Made by a program: the position numbers and the translations under genes. A stretch of DNA of 64,000 nt from Dermanyssus gallinae (Eukaryota > Arthropoda > Arachnida > Mesostigmata > Dermanyssidae): the NCBI GenBank assembly GCA_003439945.1, contig QVRM01001782.1, positions 1,901,501-1,965,500 on the forward strand. The letters are read 5' to 3'. Positions 52,504 through 64,000 of this stretch are shown piece after piece (position 1 is the first letter of the stretch; each line of letters starts with the position of its first letter). The notes beneath the pieces were generated by a model. The model did not search any database. It was not told where the DNA came from and saw only the letters and a program-made list of their open reading frames with translations.

Positions 52504-52690
52504 GTCGAACCCGGTGAGTCTGCGCCTCGCGACCGGAGGAGACATATAGGAGGTGCGCGGGTTCGAGCCCCACCCACCGTTGCACCGATTTGTATTTATG
52601 GGGGTCCGCCGTCTATGAGGCAATGCAAAAAACAGTTCCGTGGACGACGCTTAATCTTGGCTGAGGGCGGTCAGCCCGAAAGCTTTAGAC
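52504..52690 (+). mobile_element. tRNA-derived SINE with 10-bp target duplication
   Basis: Plus-strand copy of the family at 29608 and 56523, with B box GGGTTCGAGCCCC and tail AATCTTGGCTGAGGG. Flanked by TAGCACCTCC at 52494-52503 and 52691-52700. Part of the tRNA-like head is deleted. Confidence 0.85.
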
Positions 52691-52700
52691 TAGCACCTCC

Positions 52701-55674
52701 AGGGGGACGGGGGGGGGGGGGACTAGCCGAACCGAGCTAGACCGAAAGGCTGCTAGGCTGACGAGAGCAGCCGACCTAGCTAGCTGTGCTTCTACGACGT
52801 TGTCCATGCCATCATGTTTCATCAATCACAGTAACTATTACAGGTAGCGTGTTACCGACGGCCAGCAACAGCAACAACAGCAGCAGCAGCAGCACCTCAG
52901 ACGATTCACGACACATAATAGCGCTATAGCTGGTCACTGCAGCACCGCCAACAGTCTTCGTCGTTTTCCTCGTCTTCCCGTTGTCGGCGACGTCTTCGTC
53001 GTCGAAAGCGACAACCATCACCACCACCAGAACAACAATGACAGCAGCAACAAGAACCACAACAACAACAACAACTTTTGCTACTACTACTACTACTACT
53101 ACTATTACTAATACTATTACTATCACTACTAGTACATTCAACAGTTGCGCTCAACAATGATTTCACCATTCCTGCATGCACCATGACCATGACCCCCACC
53201 ACCACCACTGTCACCATCATCAACAACAACAACCGGCGCCGAGGATGGCGTTCGAATAACCAGCCCGATCATCTGCAGCGAAGGCGGCGGCGGCTGCTGC
53301 TGTTGCTGTTTCAACTGGCTATTATTATTATTATTATTGATGCTGTTTTTCCTGCTTCTGTGGTACTGGTTGTTGTTGTTGTTGTTGTTGTTGCAGCACC
53401 TGCCATCAATTCGACGTGACAAGTGTAGCTTGGCTGCCTGTGTGATTAGGTTTTGATGATTGTTGATACTATTCGAGAACTGGTGCCAATGGTCCTAGTC
53501 GTTGCTGTTGTTGTTGTTGTTAATATTGTTGATGCTGCTGTTGTTGTTGTTTCTATGGTTCTTGTTTCTATCGTCGTCGTCGCTGTCGTTGCTGTAGCTT
53601 TTGTGCTGCTCATGGTCGCAGAACAAGGAACTTGTTTTCATTGATAGGGCCGCCTACCCGGTACACAGCACTGCTGCTGCTCGTCGGAGAACAAACGTCA
53701 ATCAAAACACAAAACAACGTGTTGTTTCAACAACACAGTCGGGAAAAAAAACGAACGGGGTAAACGGTAGGTAGCTCCGGTTGTTCTGACGTTCGCCAGA
53801 GCTCGGCCATACCATTCGATAACAACTCGACGAAACAACGAATCACACACATGAGAGAGAGAGAGAGAGACATTGACAGAGAACGAACGCAACACGAAAG
53901 GCAAATAGCGAAATATTCCTTCCTTGCGGCAACGGCGGCACCAAGAATCTGACTGACGAACTAACCAGCCAGCCGACAAGCGGTCTCTCCTAGTTAGGCT
54001 CGGCGCAGCGCGAATTTCTATAGCCGGCCAGGAGAGCTGCTCTAAGCAGGCTACTACTATTGGTAGTCGTAATTCGTCTCCGGTCCAACATCATCATCGA
54101 CATCAACATCAACAACAACATCGAGAAGAAGAATGACAACAACAGCAGCAGAACCAGTCACCACTCGCCACTTCGACAGCAACGACCATCTTCATTCATC
54201 GCCACCCCACCATCAAACTACCCTCCCTCAGAGACGAGCCTCGCCACAGATCTCGATCGCCGACAGAGAGAAAGAAAGGCGCGACCCTCGCCTTCACGCG
54301 CTCTTCTAACCGTGCCGCTGTTGTTGTTGTTGCTGATGTCGTCGTCGTCGTCGTTGAGGTTATGAACGTGTCGATTGTCGCTAGTCTGATGGTCAATCAA
54401 TCAATCAATCCATTGGGCCCCTCTCTCTTTTCCCCCTACCTACCTCGCTCGAACGTAATTGTCATTGCAGTTGTTGTTGTTGTTGTCGTCGTCGTTGCAG
54501 CCCCTGACCGCTCGTCACAGCTCGTGGAGTTCCGCCGATTAAAGCCGGCCTCTCCGGATTCTGGCAAATAGTGGAATGTGCGGATGGGCAGGCTAGGACG
54601 TCGCTTACAGAAAAAACCGCGTCAACTGGACTAGACAAATCATCTATTTCCTGTCCCTCTCTCCTGGTAGGTCTGAAGTCCGAACGTTGAATGACAGTTT
54701 GTCGTCGTCGTCGTAAAGCCTTTCATTTCATGCGCTTGTTTCTTTGTACCTATCGGGGTTACAGATTAAGCTAACTATACGTAACACCGTACAGATTAAT
54801 ACGGCTAACGAGGAGAGTGATGCACGTCCAAATGCGATCAAATGATTGTATAACTGAGCCGTACGGTGGCTAGGTCAACCCGCACCGGCCCTAGCTCCTC
54901 TCATGTTCGGCTGTGCTGTTGAGAGACCTGCTGAGCAAGCGTGAGCCAGCTATCTCTGTGGATCAGTGCATCAAATAGGACTTAGAGTGATTCTCTATCT
55001 GTTGCCAGGAATACAATATATAGGAATATTGCATTCCTGCTAAATATAGGAATGACCTTGTATTCTATTAGCAGCAATGACAAACAGTATTATTAGGAGT
55101 ACGTTACGTTAAGGATTTGGTCGTTGCGTATGAGTGTTGCTTCCCCTGCGATATTTGTAATCTAGCATAATGTTTTATAAGCTAAGGTTTTGTATCTTCA
55201 TAAAATACATATCCCTCAGCAATGTCGTTGTTTTTAAAATTGCCTTCGTTCAGGCAGATCACAGGTTGTTTATCTTGTATGCACATTTTCCGTATTGAGG
55301 GCAATGCCTTAAGTGTGCCCCCATCCACAATTCCAGTGCGCAAGAAAACTAGTCATCTGAATGCTTTTGAGAGATGAACTCTAGGAAACTCTCCAAGGCG
55401 CTTCCAGCCTCTAATAGTTCTACCAACTTGGCCACCTCTGAGTTCTCCTGAAGCCACGGCATAATGAAGATGTTAGAGACTTAATGTCTGACCAAAAAGT
55501 CTTAAGTTTGGCTGCTCTCTCCGCAAGCCCCGATTTTGATTTGTGTCTCGTCTTTTCTCAATTCATGCCCTAGCTTTTTTTGGCTTTTCGCTTTTTGGAG
55601 ATGTCTTCTTAGATGTCTTTCCGATTTCGGGGACAACTGGAAGCTTTCAAACTACTTGTTCGCCACCATCTGGC
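52701..55674. other. simple-repeat block, then non-coding
   Basis: Poly(G) at 52709-52721, then (CAG)n, (CAA)n, (CTA)n, (GTT)n and (GTC)n trinucleotides between 52860 and 54520, plus a GAGA run at 53852-53869. From about 54800 the repeats end and no gene is recognised. Long open frames here are runs of Val, Asn, Leu or Ser read from the repeats. Confidence 0.55.
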
Positions 55675-55679
55675 AGAAC

Positions 55680-56045
55680 TTAAACTAGTTGACGCTTAAC
55701 TACCCTCGCCCAACTGGTTTCTCCTTGCACTGCGCCGAGTGTATTCGTCTTTGTGTCAGGTTTGATTTCCGTAACCTTAACCGGAATGCCCCATTGTCTG
55801 CCGATTACTTGAGTGTGTCGAATATGTTGAGCTTTTGCCCACGTTTGGTACACTGGACAATTTATACTTCCAGACGGATGGCTTATGCGGCAATTGACGC
55901 ACCATGTTTTACTACTGGTGCATTCCGTCATGATGTGGCCCTCAGTACCACATTTTTTGCAGAGTTTGCTGCCTATGCGCATACACGCAGCGGCTTTGTA
56001 ATCGTAGCGCAGGCAAATAACGCACTGCATTGTCGTCGACTTTAG
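55680..56045 (-). pseudogene. LINE ORF1-type zinc-knuckle fragment
   Basis: A minus-strand open frame of about 116 codons carries a run of cysteine/histidine knuckles: CVICLRYDYKAAAC, the canonical CKKCGTEGHIMTEC (C-x2-C-x4-H-x4-C) and CVNCRISHPSGSINCPVY. It ends with ETSWARVVKRQLV before a stop. This layout is typical of the nucleic-acid-binding ORF1 of Jockey/CR1-type LINEs. No attached reverse transcriptase was found next to it on this strand, so it is a truncated fragment. Confidence 0.75.
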
Positions 56046-56522
56046 AACTACGGTGCATAGCTCACCGCAGATATCATCTTGTTCTTTGATCTCTTTTTCA
56101 AAACCTGCTCTTATGATAACTACAATTTCCAGTTTAATGGGAAGACGCTAGTGTTGATAAATCGACTTGCTTACCTGAAATTGAGCCTTCCTCCGGATTG
56201 TTTTTTTTATTGTTGCCTATTTCGTTTAGTATCTGACTCGAATTTGGCCTAGACGACAACGAACCTTTAGACTCAATATTTTCATGTTATTAAAATACTG
56301 ACAGGGACAGTACCAAAATAACAGAACGCGACTAAACGGCAGATCATGCACATAAGAGTCGCGTTTGTGAAAGCACTTTCGACCTGAAATCAACTTGCTC
56401 TTAATATAACTATTATGCATTACTCTCGGACTTAAAATCGCTAGTAACTGAGCAGACTGGCGTCGGCAAGATAAAATAGTACTATTGAAGGCCAAAGTAG
56501 TAAAGTTGTTATAGCTATAAAA

Positions 56523-56702
56523 GTTGTCGAGCCCGGTGGCGTGGTGCATTCGCCTGCGCCTCTCGACCGAAGGAGACACATAGGTGCGCGGGTTCGAGCC
56601 CCACCGTTGCACATTTGTATTAACGGGGGTCCGTCTATGAAGCAATGCGAAAATCACCCCCATGGACGTGTAATCTTGGCTGAGAGTCAGCTCAGAATAT
56701 AT
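56523..56702 (+). mobile_element. tRNA-derived SINE, near-complete copy
   Basis: Head GAGCCCGGTGGCGTGGTGCA, B box GGGTTCGAGCCCC, tail with GGGGGTCCGTCTATGAAGCA and AATCTTGGCTGAGAGTCAGC. Imperfect flanking repeats TAGCTATAAAA (56512-56522) and TAGCTATGAAAA (56703-56714). Confidence 0.85.
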
Positions 56703-56714
56703 TAGCTATGAAAA

Positions 56715-58229
56715 TAGTATCTAAAGATTTCAAGAAATATAGTTTGGAAATAGTTATGTATACGCCACGCCAACCCACGGCTAGGTGGCGCCTAACGCTA
56801 GCATCATAGGTTGCGAAGCATGAAGTTGCCTTCGAGCTGCTTTGAAGAGTAGATTCGCCTGAACCTCACGAAACTTTGTTTGATACTCAGTACAAAGAAG
56901 TCAGTCACCACGACAGACGTTCTCACGGCTTCGTCGAGGGTGATTGATTTCAGCGATTTCCTCAACTGGTCGGCAAGCGAAGCATTGACGGGCAGATTGG
57001 GGCGGATAGATGCAACACACAGTCAACATTCAGTCGCTGTGACATCACATCAGTGACAGCTCACTTTGCGTAAAGCTTTCATCAACCTATTCGCCTATGT
57101 CTCAATAGCACACGAGCAACAACAATAGCAATAACAACAACAGAACGCTGCCACTGATAACAAGAGCGACGATGCAAAAACAGCAGCAGTGGCAGCGAAG
57201 ACGTCTCTGGCCTGCATTTGCCTGCTCAGAAACGCTAAAAAAAGCTGCGCGCGCCTCGTGAAGCTTGCGTTGTCCTGAAGTTCACTTGCGAAGTTCACAA
57301 CGCTCTTGTTGCCTTGAAGTCGTGGTTTTCTCTCATCGTTGCTCCCTCTCTCTCCACTCATTTCCCCTTTCCCCTCGCCCCTCTCCCCATCTCTCTCTCC
57401 CTTGCATTATTCAATCGTTTAAGCCGGTGACTGAATGGCGGGCTCTGCTAGTGAAGTAGGTTGCCGAAGTGATGAAGTTTCTCGGCCCGTTTCCTCTATC
57501 GACAGGGTGCGCAAGCCCGCAGTTCTTGGAAGACGACGAAGATGAAAGAACCGAGACAGTCAGAGAGAGAGAGAGAGATCGATCGAGATGTATCGCTATG
57601 AGATTGGCAGCTGCCACAGAGCTGTAGGCAACGACAGGTTGATGTCTCTCGCACACATAGTGTATCGTGGTTGCGTAACCGCCTGTCGTATACCGCCTGG
57701 CGTCCCGAGCCCAGAGCGAGAACCGAAGCGAATTCCAGCGAACCCTAACGACGACTTCGAGAGTTACGGCCGCTCCAGCCGAACCCTGAATCGGTCGAAG
57801 CCAGTAAATAAGACAGGTTTACTTCACCTCACCGTGGTCTAGGTTGTTGATGCTGTCGCCGTTGCGGTCACTTTTGGGAAACAAATGTTTTGCATTGTTT
57901 GAAGGTCTCTAACGAAATTTGTATACATATTACTAGTTTAGAATTATCTGTTAGGAAACTTTGTCTTTTGTACAACAGCCTACGTGATCTATCTATAAGC
58001 AGCGATGTCTAGACAGTTCCTATTTGATTTGTAAATCATTGTCATTTCACAAAGACAACAGATACAACCAGGTCTAAGAGGAACAACTGGTGAGGCCGTG
58101 ACTCGAACCTGTAATAGTCGTTCCGTTTTTCACGGTTGTCATGGCAACGCCCTGTTTCAAACGATGTGTTAGCAGTCTCTCTAATACTTTGGAAATAATA
58201 CAATATACTATATATCATTTAGCTAGGAT
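56715..58229. other. no gene recognised; GC-richer patch 57100-57840
   Basis: A pyrimidine/GAGA pair of tracts (57345-57400 and 57559-57578) and an open frame at 57588-57842 (+) lacking any known domain. It could be a promoter or 5' exon of an unplaced gene. Confidence 0.4.
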
Positions 58230-59690
58230 CTCAGCTAAGTGAGCATGCATCCGCCCCAAATATGGGAATACTATGCTAATCGAGTTTTTGGCTGTGACGA
58301 CACGCCGATTGGAGGTAACTGCAAAGGTCAACCTCGAGGCAAATGCTATCGGCCACAATATTAATACTTTACATGAAGCTAACTCAACTCCAATTAAACA
58401 AGTGGTTAGAGACATTGATAGGCTTAGACCACAGGGTGGTTCCTTAAATCCGTATGTCTACCTTAAAAAAATAAATTAAGATACAAATATGCAAGCTTTG
58501 TTTTAAACGGCGTTCTTACGACTACTTTCTCTGACCATTTTACCACATTTATTAGTGTAAAATCTAAGCCGTCGACAGCCAACAAGTGTCCAAAATTCAA
58601 ACTTAACTATGATTATCTAACCGCCGAACAGTCGTCGTCTGTGTGGGACGGCCTACACGGGCTACATAACATTAACGAGGCATTTAAATTGTTTAGAGAA
58701 AGAGTTATGTCGACGGTGAAGCGTAAAAGTACTAAGATCAAGAATACTAGCTCGAGGAACGCAGTTCGGAAAAGGTGACACAGGAATTATATGCTCTTAT
58801 TAAAGAGAAGGAACAGGCGTACATAATACACAGAGCTGACCCCAAACACGATAACAAACGCAAAACCTATCGTATGCTCAGGAACAGAGTGACAGGGCTC
58901 TCACGCAAATATAGAATGGAGGCGAACTGCAAGATTGTTACAAACAGAATTAATAGCCGGCGGGGTCCTTGGGAGGGAATCCGACTTGTACTTGGAGGTG
59001 TTCAGGAGAAAAAATGCACCAAACTACTTGTAAACGGAGAACTCGTCACTGATGAAACTACGCTAGCTAACATCTTCAATCACTACTACGCGACATGTGT
59101 AACCCATGACAGCTAGTGCTCATCGAGGTACGTCATTCCAGATAACCTTCTGACGCCTGCCGAACAATTCTCCCTGCAGCCAGTCAACGTTCACAGAATA
59201 CACCACCTTTTACAAAATGTTAAAATATGCTCCACCGCCCCTGAGCAGATTCCATCACAGGTTCTCCGTTGAGCTGCGGAGGCACTCGCATCGCCTCTTG
59301 AGTATATTATCAATCTTTCCATCAGAACAGGAGTATACCCCAATGTCCTAAAGCTATACCGTGTGGTTCCATTGTTCAAAGGCGGGGATGGTCAGTGGCG
59401 TAGCCGCCATATACCGCACTCGCAAAATCCTTCTCCGCCAATGCCTCACGGCAATGTATCACACGTATCTACAGAGCCACCTAACAGGTGGTCTGGAGGT
59501 GTACGGTCTTTCTCATGCGTGCCATATAACTCCACTTCATCTGCTTCAGAAAAGGACACTTCGCCTCGTCTTAGGTCTCCCATAGCGCGTTTCAATAAAA
59601 ATAGAACAATATAAAAAAAACGCTCAGTGCTTCCGTTACCATACCTAATTATATTTAACATAGTTGTCGAAATAAAACCTGCACCTTTAT
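58230..59690 (+). pseudogene. LINE ORF2 remnant with internal deletion
   Basis: Reads through several frames: KPSTANKCPKFKLNYDYLTA, ELYALIKEKEQAYIIHRAD, RLVLGGVQEKKCTKLLVNGE and FNHYYATCVTHDS. Then comes a stretch with PSEQEYTPM and WFHCSKAG, the start of the RT domain. It jumps near 59393 directly to the C-terminal part (YRTRKILLRQCLTAMYHTYL, GGLEVYGLSHACHITPLHLL, QKRTLRLVLGLP). The catalytic RT core is deleted. Confidence 0.8.
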
Positions 59691-59939
59691 TTTGTCAAAG
59701 GGGGGACATTATTTACATTTTACAAACCGTTACCTGGATACATACAATAGTCAATTTACTTGTGCGCCGACATTTGCGCTGTTAGCGTTTCAAGTTCTCA
59801 GTGCTCTCGCCATCCGCCACGAAAACATATCATTTACACGATCTGTCCTGGCAATTTGTTTTCACGAGATGGTTTTACCGCTTCTAAGATTGTTTAGCCG
59901 AATGCTAAAATAGTTTGATGTATTTGATGAGTTTATAAT

Positions 59940-61090
59940 AGATAGATAGGTTTTATTATTCTCATGAATGGTTTACATTTGTACAGAGGTTCACAGCTCC
60001 TCGATTATACGATTGTATATGCGATAATCCGCTCTGGACTGAAGTTCCCGAATAGGGCTTATCACAATAGAATTTCAGGCAATGTTACACCTTAATGAGA
60101 CACGACGAAGAAATCTTCTCTGTACACTTTCCATTGCTTCAATGTGTTTATCTAAATAAGGCCGCCAAACCTCATAGCAATAGATAAACTTAGATCAAAC
60201 TATTATAAAGCCTTATGTAAAAATTGTAATCATTAATTATAAAACAACGAAATATGGTATTAGATATAAGATTAGCTGATCGGATGACTTGTGTAATATG
60301 AGTGCTAAAATCCAGTTGCGGTGTCACCGCAGCCCCAAGGTCCCTAATGCAATTTAAAATAGGGATAACCTTCCCATGTAGCGTGTAGTCATGGGCTTCT
60401 ATTAAGCACATTTCGGCACTGATATAAGCAATTCGCTATCCACACACCACTTAGAAACCGCCTTAATCGTACTCTGTAGTACTTGCCTTTCGCTAGCGGT
60501 GTTGTGAGGTCCGTATAGTTTCAAATCATCAGCATAAAGCTTATAAGTTATCGTTTCAGAAATAGGGTTTTTAAGATCTGAAACAAATATGCAAAATAAA
60601 AGTGGCCCGAGGCTTGATCCCTGAGAATTGTGTCCGACTCACTTAAGCTACACGAACGCAGAACTCTCTACGGGTAAGATAACTAGCAATCCATGATATA
60701 GAGCGAATATCAACATCCAAGTACCTAAGCTTTTGTACAAGCTTCACATGGTTTAGTCTGTCGAGCCTTCGAGAAATCAAAATATATACAATCAAAGGTC
60801 AGCCTCTTGTTTATCATAACAGCCAAATCCTGAGTCATTTCGAGGAGTTGAGTTGCCGTGGATTTGCTTTTAGTAAAACCATGTTTGTTCTCATCCAGCA
60901 AGCATTTGGATTGAAAAAAATTAAAAATATGGTCTACTAGCAGTTTTTCGAAGATAATACATGCGATAGATGATTGAGCTACAAGTCTGTAATTAGCTAC
61001 ATTTGACTCTAGACCCTTCGGCGACAAGCACACGATAAGGTTTGCACTCTGTAATTTAGGTGCTACCTTGTGGAACAAATTGCCTAGTGA
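59940..61090 (-). pseudogene. LINE reverse transcriptase remnant
   Basis: On the minus strand: NVANYRLVAQSSIACIIFEK, LLDENKHGFTKSKSTATQLL and CIYFDFSKA (RT block A). Then degenerate sequence, then CIRDLGAAVTPQLDFSTHIT, QVIRSANLISNTIFRCF and a C-terminal part near 59990-60180. Several stops and frameshifts. A different LINE copy from the plus-strand one just to the left. Confidence 0.8.
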
Positions 61091-61165
61091 CATTAAGACA
61101 CTTATATCGCTTAGTCAATTCAAAAACACTGCGAGAACGCACTATCTAACCTTACTTGCGTCTAA
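61045..61165 (+). pseudogene. LINE 3'-end fragment
   Basis: Plus strand reads LGATLWNKLPSDIKTLISLS and QFKNTARTHYLTLLASN followed by a stop, the usual C-terminus of CR1/Jockey-like ORF2. It overlaps the 5' edge of the minus-strand LINE, marking a head-on junction. Confidence 0.65.
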
Positions 61166-61554
61166 TTAAACCAAAACTATGTAAACATTTACACATTCCA
61201 TAGATAAATAAATGTAATAGCACAATGTACTACGGTGATAATGTATACAATCTTAGTGTAACTTGTGCATATGATCCGCACTAGCCATGCAGCCGTATGA
61301 AGTTGTAACGCAAATAAGAATATACAATTAGGGATAAATAAAAGTCATATAATATCATTCGACCTGCATGATTGCCGGCACGAAATGCTCTTATAGATTT
61401 ATAATACCTGAGAACTTCTCGTGGAGCGTCAAACGCTTAATTTCAGCTAGGTCATACTCTAAGGGTCGCGCGCCTTGTACGCAAAACACGGACATGCTTA
61501 GTTGCACCTGAACAAATGCCATCTCAAGTATTGCAAAGGGCAGCTGATGTTCTT

Positions 61555-62070
61555 GCTGACTTAATATGATTTTTGATCAATTTATCAATTGTGGCCCGTA
61601 AAGATCCCAAAACGTCTAAATTACAGGTATGTTGTTCCGCTCCGCTTTTTAAATCCGATGACAGACTCGCGAAAGAAAACTACCGACACGTTACCATACC
61701 GGCTGTAATATCAAAGATATTTAAGAAACGCACGTTTGAGAAACTCCGGGACCCTCTTAAACAGCACAGTGTACTCAATCGCCGACAGTTCGGATACCGC
61801 CCAAAAATGTCCACCATTTTCCCTTTATTAAGTTTTGAAGATGACATACGTCAAAGTCTTGAAACGAAGAAAACGGTTGCTGTTCTCTTTATTGACTGAT
61901 AAAGGCGTTTGATACAGTGAATATCAATATCCTAATTACCAAACTCGGAGTCTATGACGTTGGCGAGCGTGTCCAATCGTGGTTACATTCTCTTATGTCA
62001 GAAGGGCCCCAAATGGTAAAAACAGGACAGATATTTTCAGATGTGAAGAACATATCAGTTGGAATGGCTT
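61555..62070 (+). pseudogene. LINE reverse transcriptase N-terminal fragment
   Basis: Open frame LINKING INLSIVARKDPKTSKLQ, APLFKSDDRLAKENYRHV, ISKIFKKRTFEKLRD, NRRQFGYRPKMSTIFPLLSF and VAVLFID, then a stop where LTKAFD is expected. It continues in other frames with NILITKLGVYDVGERVQSWL and KTGQIFSDVKNISVG. It ends abruptly near 62070, before the YADD box. Confidence 0.8.
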
Positions 62071-62345
62071 ATGAGAGAGCTTTCGAAAATCGGTGGATTG
62101 GCCGAGGCGGGTCGATTGCTTGGCCACCGCAATCGCCTGATTTTACAAGTCTCGATTTTTTATTTAAGGTTACCTAAGGCTCTCATCTACGAGACTCCGA
62201 TCGAGTCACGTGAAGAGCTGGTCGCCAGGATAACTCGCGCTGCTGAGGTTGTCCGAGCAATGCCTGGCATATTTCAAGGCGTCCAATAAAATCTCTGCAG
62301 GCAAAGTGGTTTTCGGAGATACCGTCAAGCAGCTTCAAGATAATA
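62070..62345 (+). pseudogene. DDE transposase C-terminal fragment
   Basis: Reads NRWIGRGGSIAWPPQSPDFT and SLDFLFKVT, then in the next frame PKALIYETPIESREELVARI and TRAAEVVRAMPGIFQ. The WPPxSPDxTxLDF motif holds the third acidic residue of Tc1/mariner-superfamily transposases. The N-terminal two-thirds is absent. It abuts the LINE fragment without a visible boundary. Confidence 0.72.
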
Positions 62346-62489
62346 AGTGATGCGTTTCTCTAAATATATGACGTGTGATTTATCTCAGTATATCATTTAT
62401 GCATCCATCCATTGCCAAATGCCTATTTTTCCTTACTTTTTGACAAGTATCATATATTATCAGTCATGTTGTGTTTACTACTGCCTTGA

Positions 62490-63270
62490 ACGCCTCTGTT
62501 CTCCTTCAATAGGGGATTCGTCTCCAAAACCCTGATACTTCTGCTTCTGCAAGTATTTCCTCCACCTTAGGTCTAAGCAGTGCGCCTGCCGCATTCAAAG
62601 ATAACTCCCGTAGGCTTCCCAGTTTATCCATAAAGCTACACACTTTCACTGTTACCTGTCTTACTCTGGATAGTCTTCCCACGAATATACCAATATAATC
62701 TGGGTACACTCGAAATCTTGTTCATTATCTTGATCAGGTCTAATATCCGTTCAGGCAGGTCTCCAAGCAAGAGCCATAATACCAGGAAATTAAGCACGTC
62801 ATCCTGGGCCACTTCAGTTATTTTTTGCCATCTCCACTCCTACATATTATTTTTCCTTAAATATATTACCATTAGGGGTCATTAGTTATCCTAGAACCCC
62901 TTTCCTAGCTAGTGTTTCTATAAGCTTACCCCTGGGAGCCAGATCAAACGTCGCGTTTAGACCCACAACAAACGCGTATAGATAAGTCAAATGTTTGTCA
63001 TAAATTTTCCAGCAGTAGTTGCATTGGCGTCTACGTGCATTTTCCCTTTCTAAATGTATGTTGTTTGTCAGGTATTAATACTTTGTCCCCTGCAAATATG
63101 CCCAGCCGCTTTACTACTTTAGAAAGTATAAAGAGTGCTCGTTATTGTCATGCCCTCCATGCCTTTGGCATGGTTCTCTTTACCTTACTATTTGGGATCA
63201 CTACCACTGGTTCGTTACTCAAAGCACTTGGAATAGGACCTGACCTTGAACAGTCATTGAATTTTTGAGG
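62490..63270 (-). pseudogene. LINE reverse transcriptase remnant
   Basis: Minus strand reads LSKVVKRLGIFAGDKVLIPD, KQHTFRKGKCT, then VLNFLVLWLLLGDLPERILD and LRELSLNAAGALLRPKVEEI across frames with stops. The order is that of an RT palm domain. The YADD box has been lost by frameshift. Confidence 0.6.
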
Positions 63271-63479
63271 TTAGGGCCTATTCAATTAGCTTCGAGTGGA
63301 AAAAGAGCTTCGAGCACGAAGCAAGTATAAACGTACACAAAATGTGCTTCCTTATTTCGCGTTTTTTTATCGTACTTTATAGTTTCGATTGAAATATCCC
63401 GTTGCGCCCATTCTCTAGCCGTATCTACTACAATATTGCTCGTATAGAGGAAGCTCACATTTTCACATACGTATATTTA

Positions 63480-64000
63480 TCACGGTTCCAAAAGTCGAGT
63501 CAACGGAACTGCTCTATCGCATTGTTGAAGGTGATATAAATCACACTGTCCCCCACAGGTTTGCACAAGCATAACGAGGAAGTTGTATGGAACTTCTCTC
63601 GAATACATATCTTCATGTGGAAGCCGTGTACAGCAAATCGTGCAATTAAATGTCTATTCTCATATTTGCAGCGCTTACACGAACTACGCGTCATTGCCTG
63701 GGTTTCATAAAAGAACGGGTTAATGTCTGCCATCTTATTCTCCCATTCAGACATGTTCTCGTTGAATGCTGTCGTTTTCGGTAAAGCGTGTATTTTTTTG
63801 TAAATCCTCAACAAATCGCGCTGTCGACGCCAGTAAATAGACTAATCTGTTGGGACTTGCGCGGTGAACTCTTAGCCTTCTTTATAATAGTGGCCTTGAT
63901 TTGATCTAGCGTCTTAAAGTTTAACTTCGATAAATACGGCCATATCACCTGTATACCGTAAGAAGCAGTAGGCGCAATCTTCAGGTTGAAGAGATGAACG
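63480..64000 (-). pseudogene. LINE ORF2 C-terminal remnant, runs off the window
   Basis: Minus strand, from the window edge: FNLKIAPTASYGIQVIWPYL, IKKAKSSPRKSQQ, then RIYKKIHALPKTTAFNENMS, YETQAMTRSSCKRCKYENRH and LIARFAVHGFHMKICIREKF. This is the conserved post-RT region of another LINE family. The 5' part lies beyond 64000. Confidence 0.68.

Noticed and set aside
58085..58150. tRNA-like segment with GGTTCGAGTCACGG on the minus strand
   Set aside because: The T arm pairs partly, but the D and anticodon arms do not form. Too weak to list as a tRNA or SINE.

Overview
This is a nuclear window from a metazoan, almost certainly an arthropod. It has spliced genes with GT-AG introns, a mariner element, several non-LTR retrotransposon (LINE) families, tRNA-derived SINEs and a very large number of (TA)n tracts. 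A mite or other chelicerate is my guess, but the sequence does not prove it.

Three conserved protein-coding genes were assembled exon by exon. (1) An ANKRD13-type gene (ankyrin repeats plus GPCR-chaperone region; a ubiquitin-binding endocytic adaptor family) on the minus strand, 22616 down to 9155. It has eight exons in matching phase; its last, ubiquitin-interacting-motif part was not found. (2) A leucine-rich-repeat type I membrane protein on the plus strand, 28701-33636, about 476 residues. It has a signal peptide, a Toll-like ectodomain layout, one membrane span and a short tail with no TIR domain. Its model needs a 14-nt microexon. (3) A Lines/LINS1-type gene on the minus strand, 38130 down to 35524; the N-terminus is missing. 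The LRR gene and the Lines gene are convergent, and ANKRD13 and the LRR gene are divergent across about 6 kb of GC-richer, repeat-rich DNA. Four weaker candidate genes or exons lie at 5777-5941 (-), 43837-44339 (+), 49845-50596 (+, a small cysteine-rich protein) and 51397-51538 (-).

Layout: 1-5 kb holds a 1289-bp mariner with perfect ends and a broken transposase, then a roughly 1-kb foldback element between (TA)n tracts. 5.8-22.6 kb is ANKRD13 and its intron repeats. 22.6-28.7 kb is intergenic DNA with simple repeats and polypyrimidine/GAGA tracts. 28.7-38.1 kb holds the LRR and Lines genes. 38.5-39.8 kb is a dead reverse transcriptase (RT). 41.3-42.8 kb and 51.5-54.9 kb are GC-richer simple-repeat blocks. 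From 44.9 kb to the end the window is mostly a graveyard of LINEs and transposases. It includes a LINE that took a SINE insertion and was then tandemly triplicated across the SINE boundary.

Nothing here looks like a prokaryotic system, CRISPR array or operon. The most unusual structures are the nested SINE/LINE triplication, the foldback element, the TIR-less Toll-like gene with its microexon, and the possible two-exon cysteine-rich gene. All exon calls come from reading-frame, phase and splice-site inspection by eye, without alignment or transcript data.
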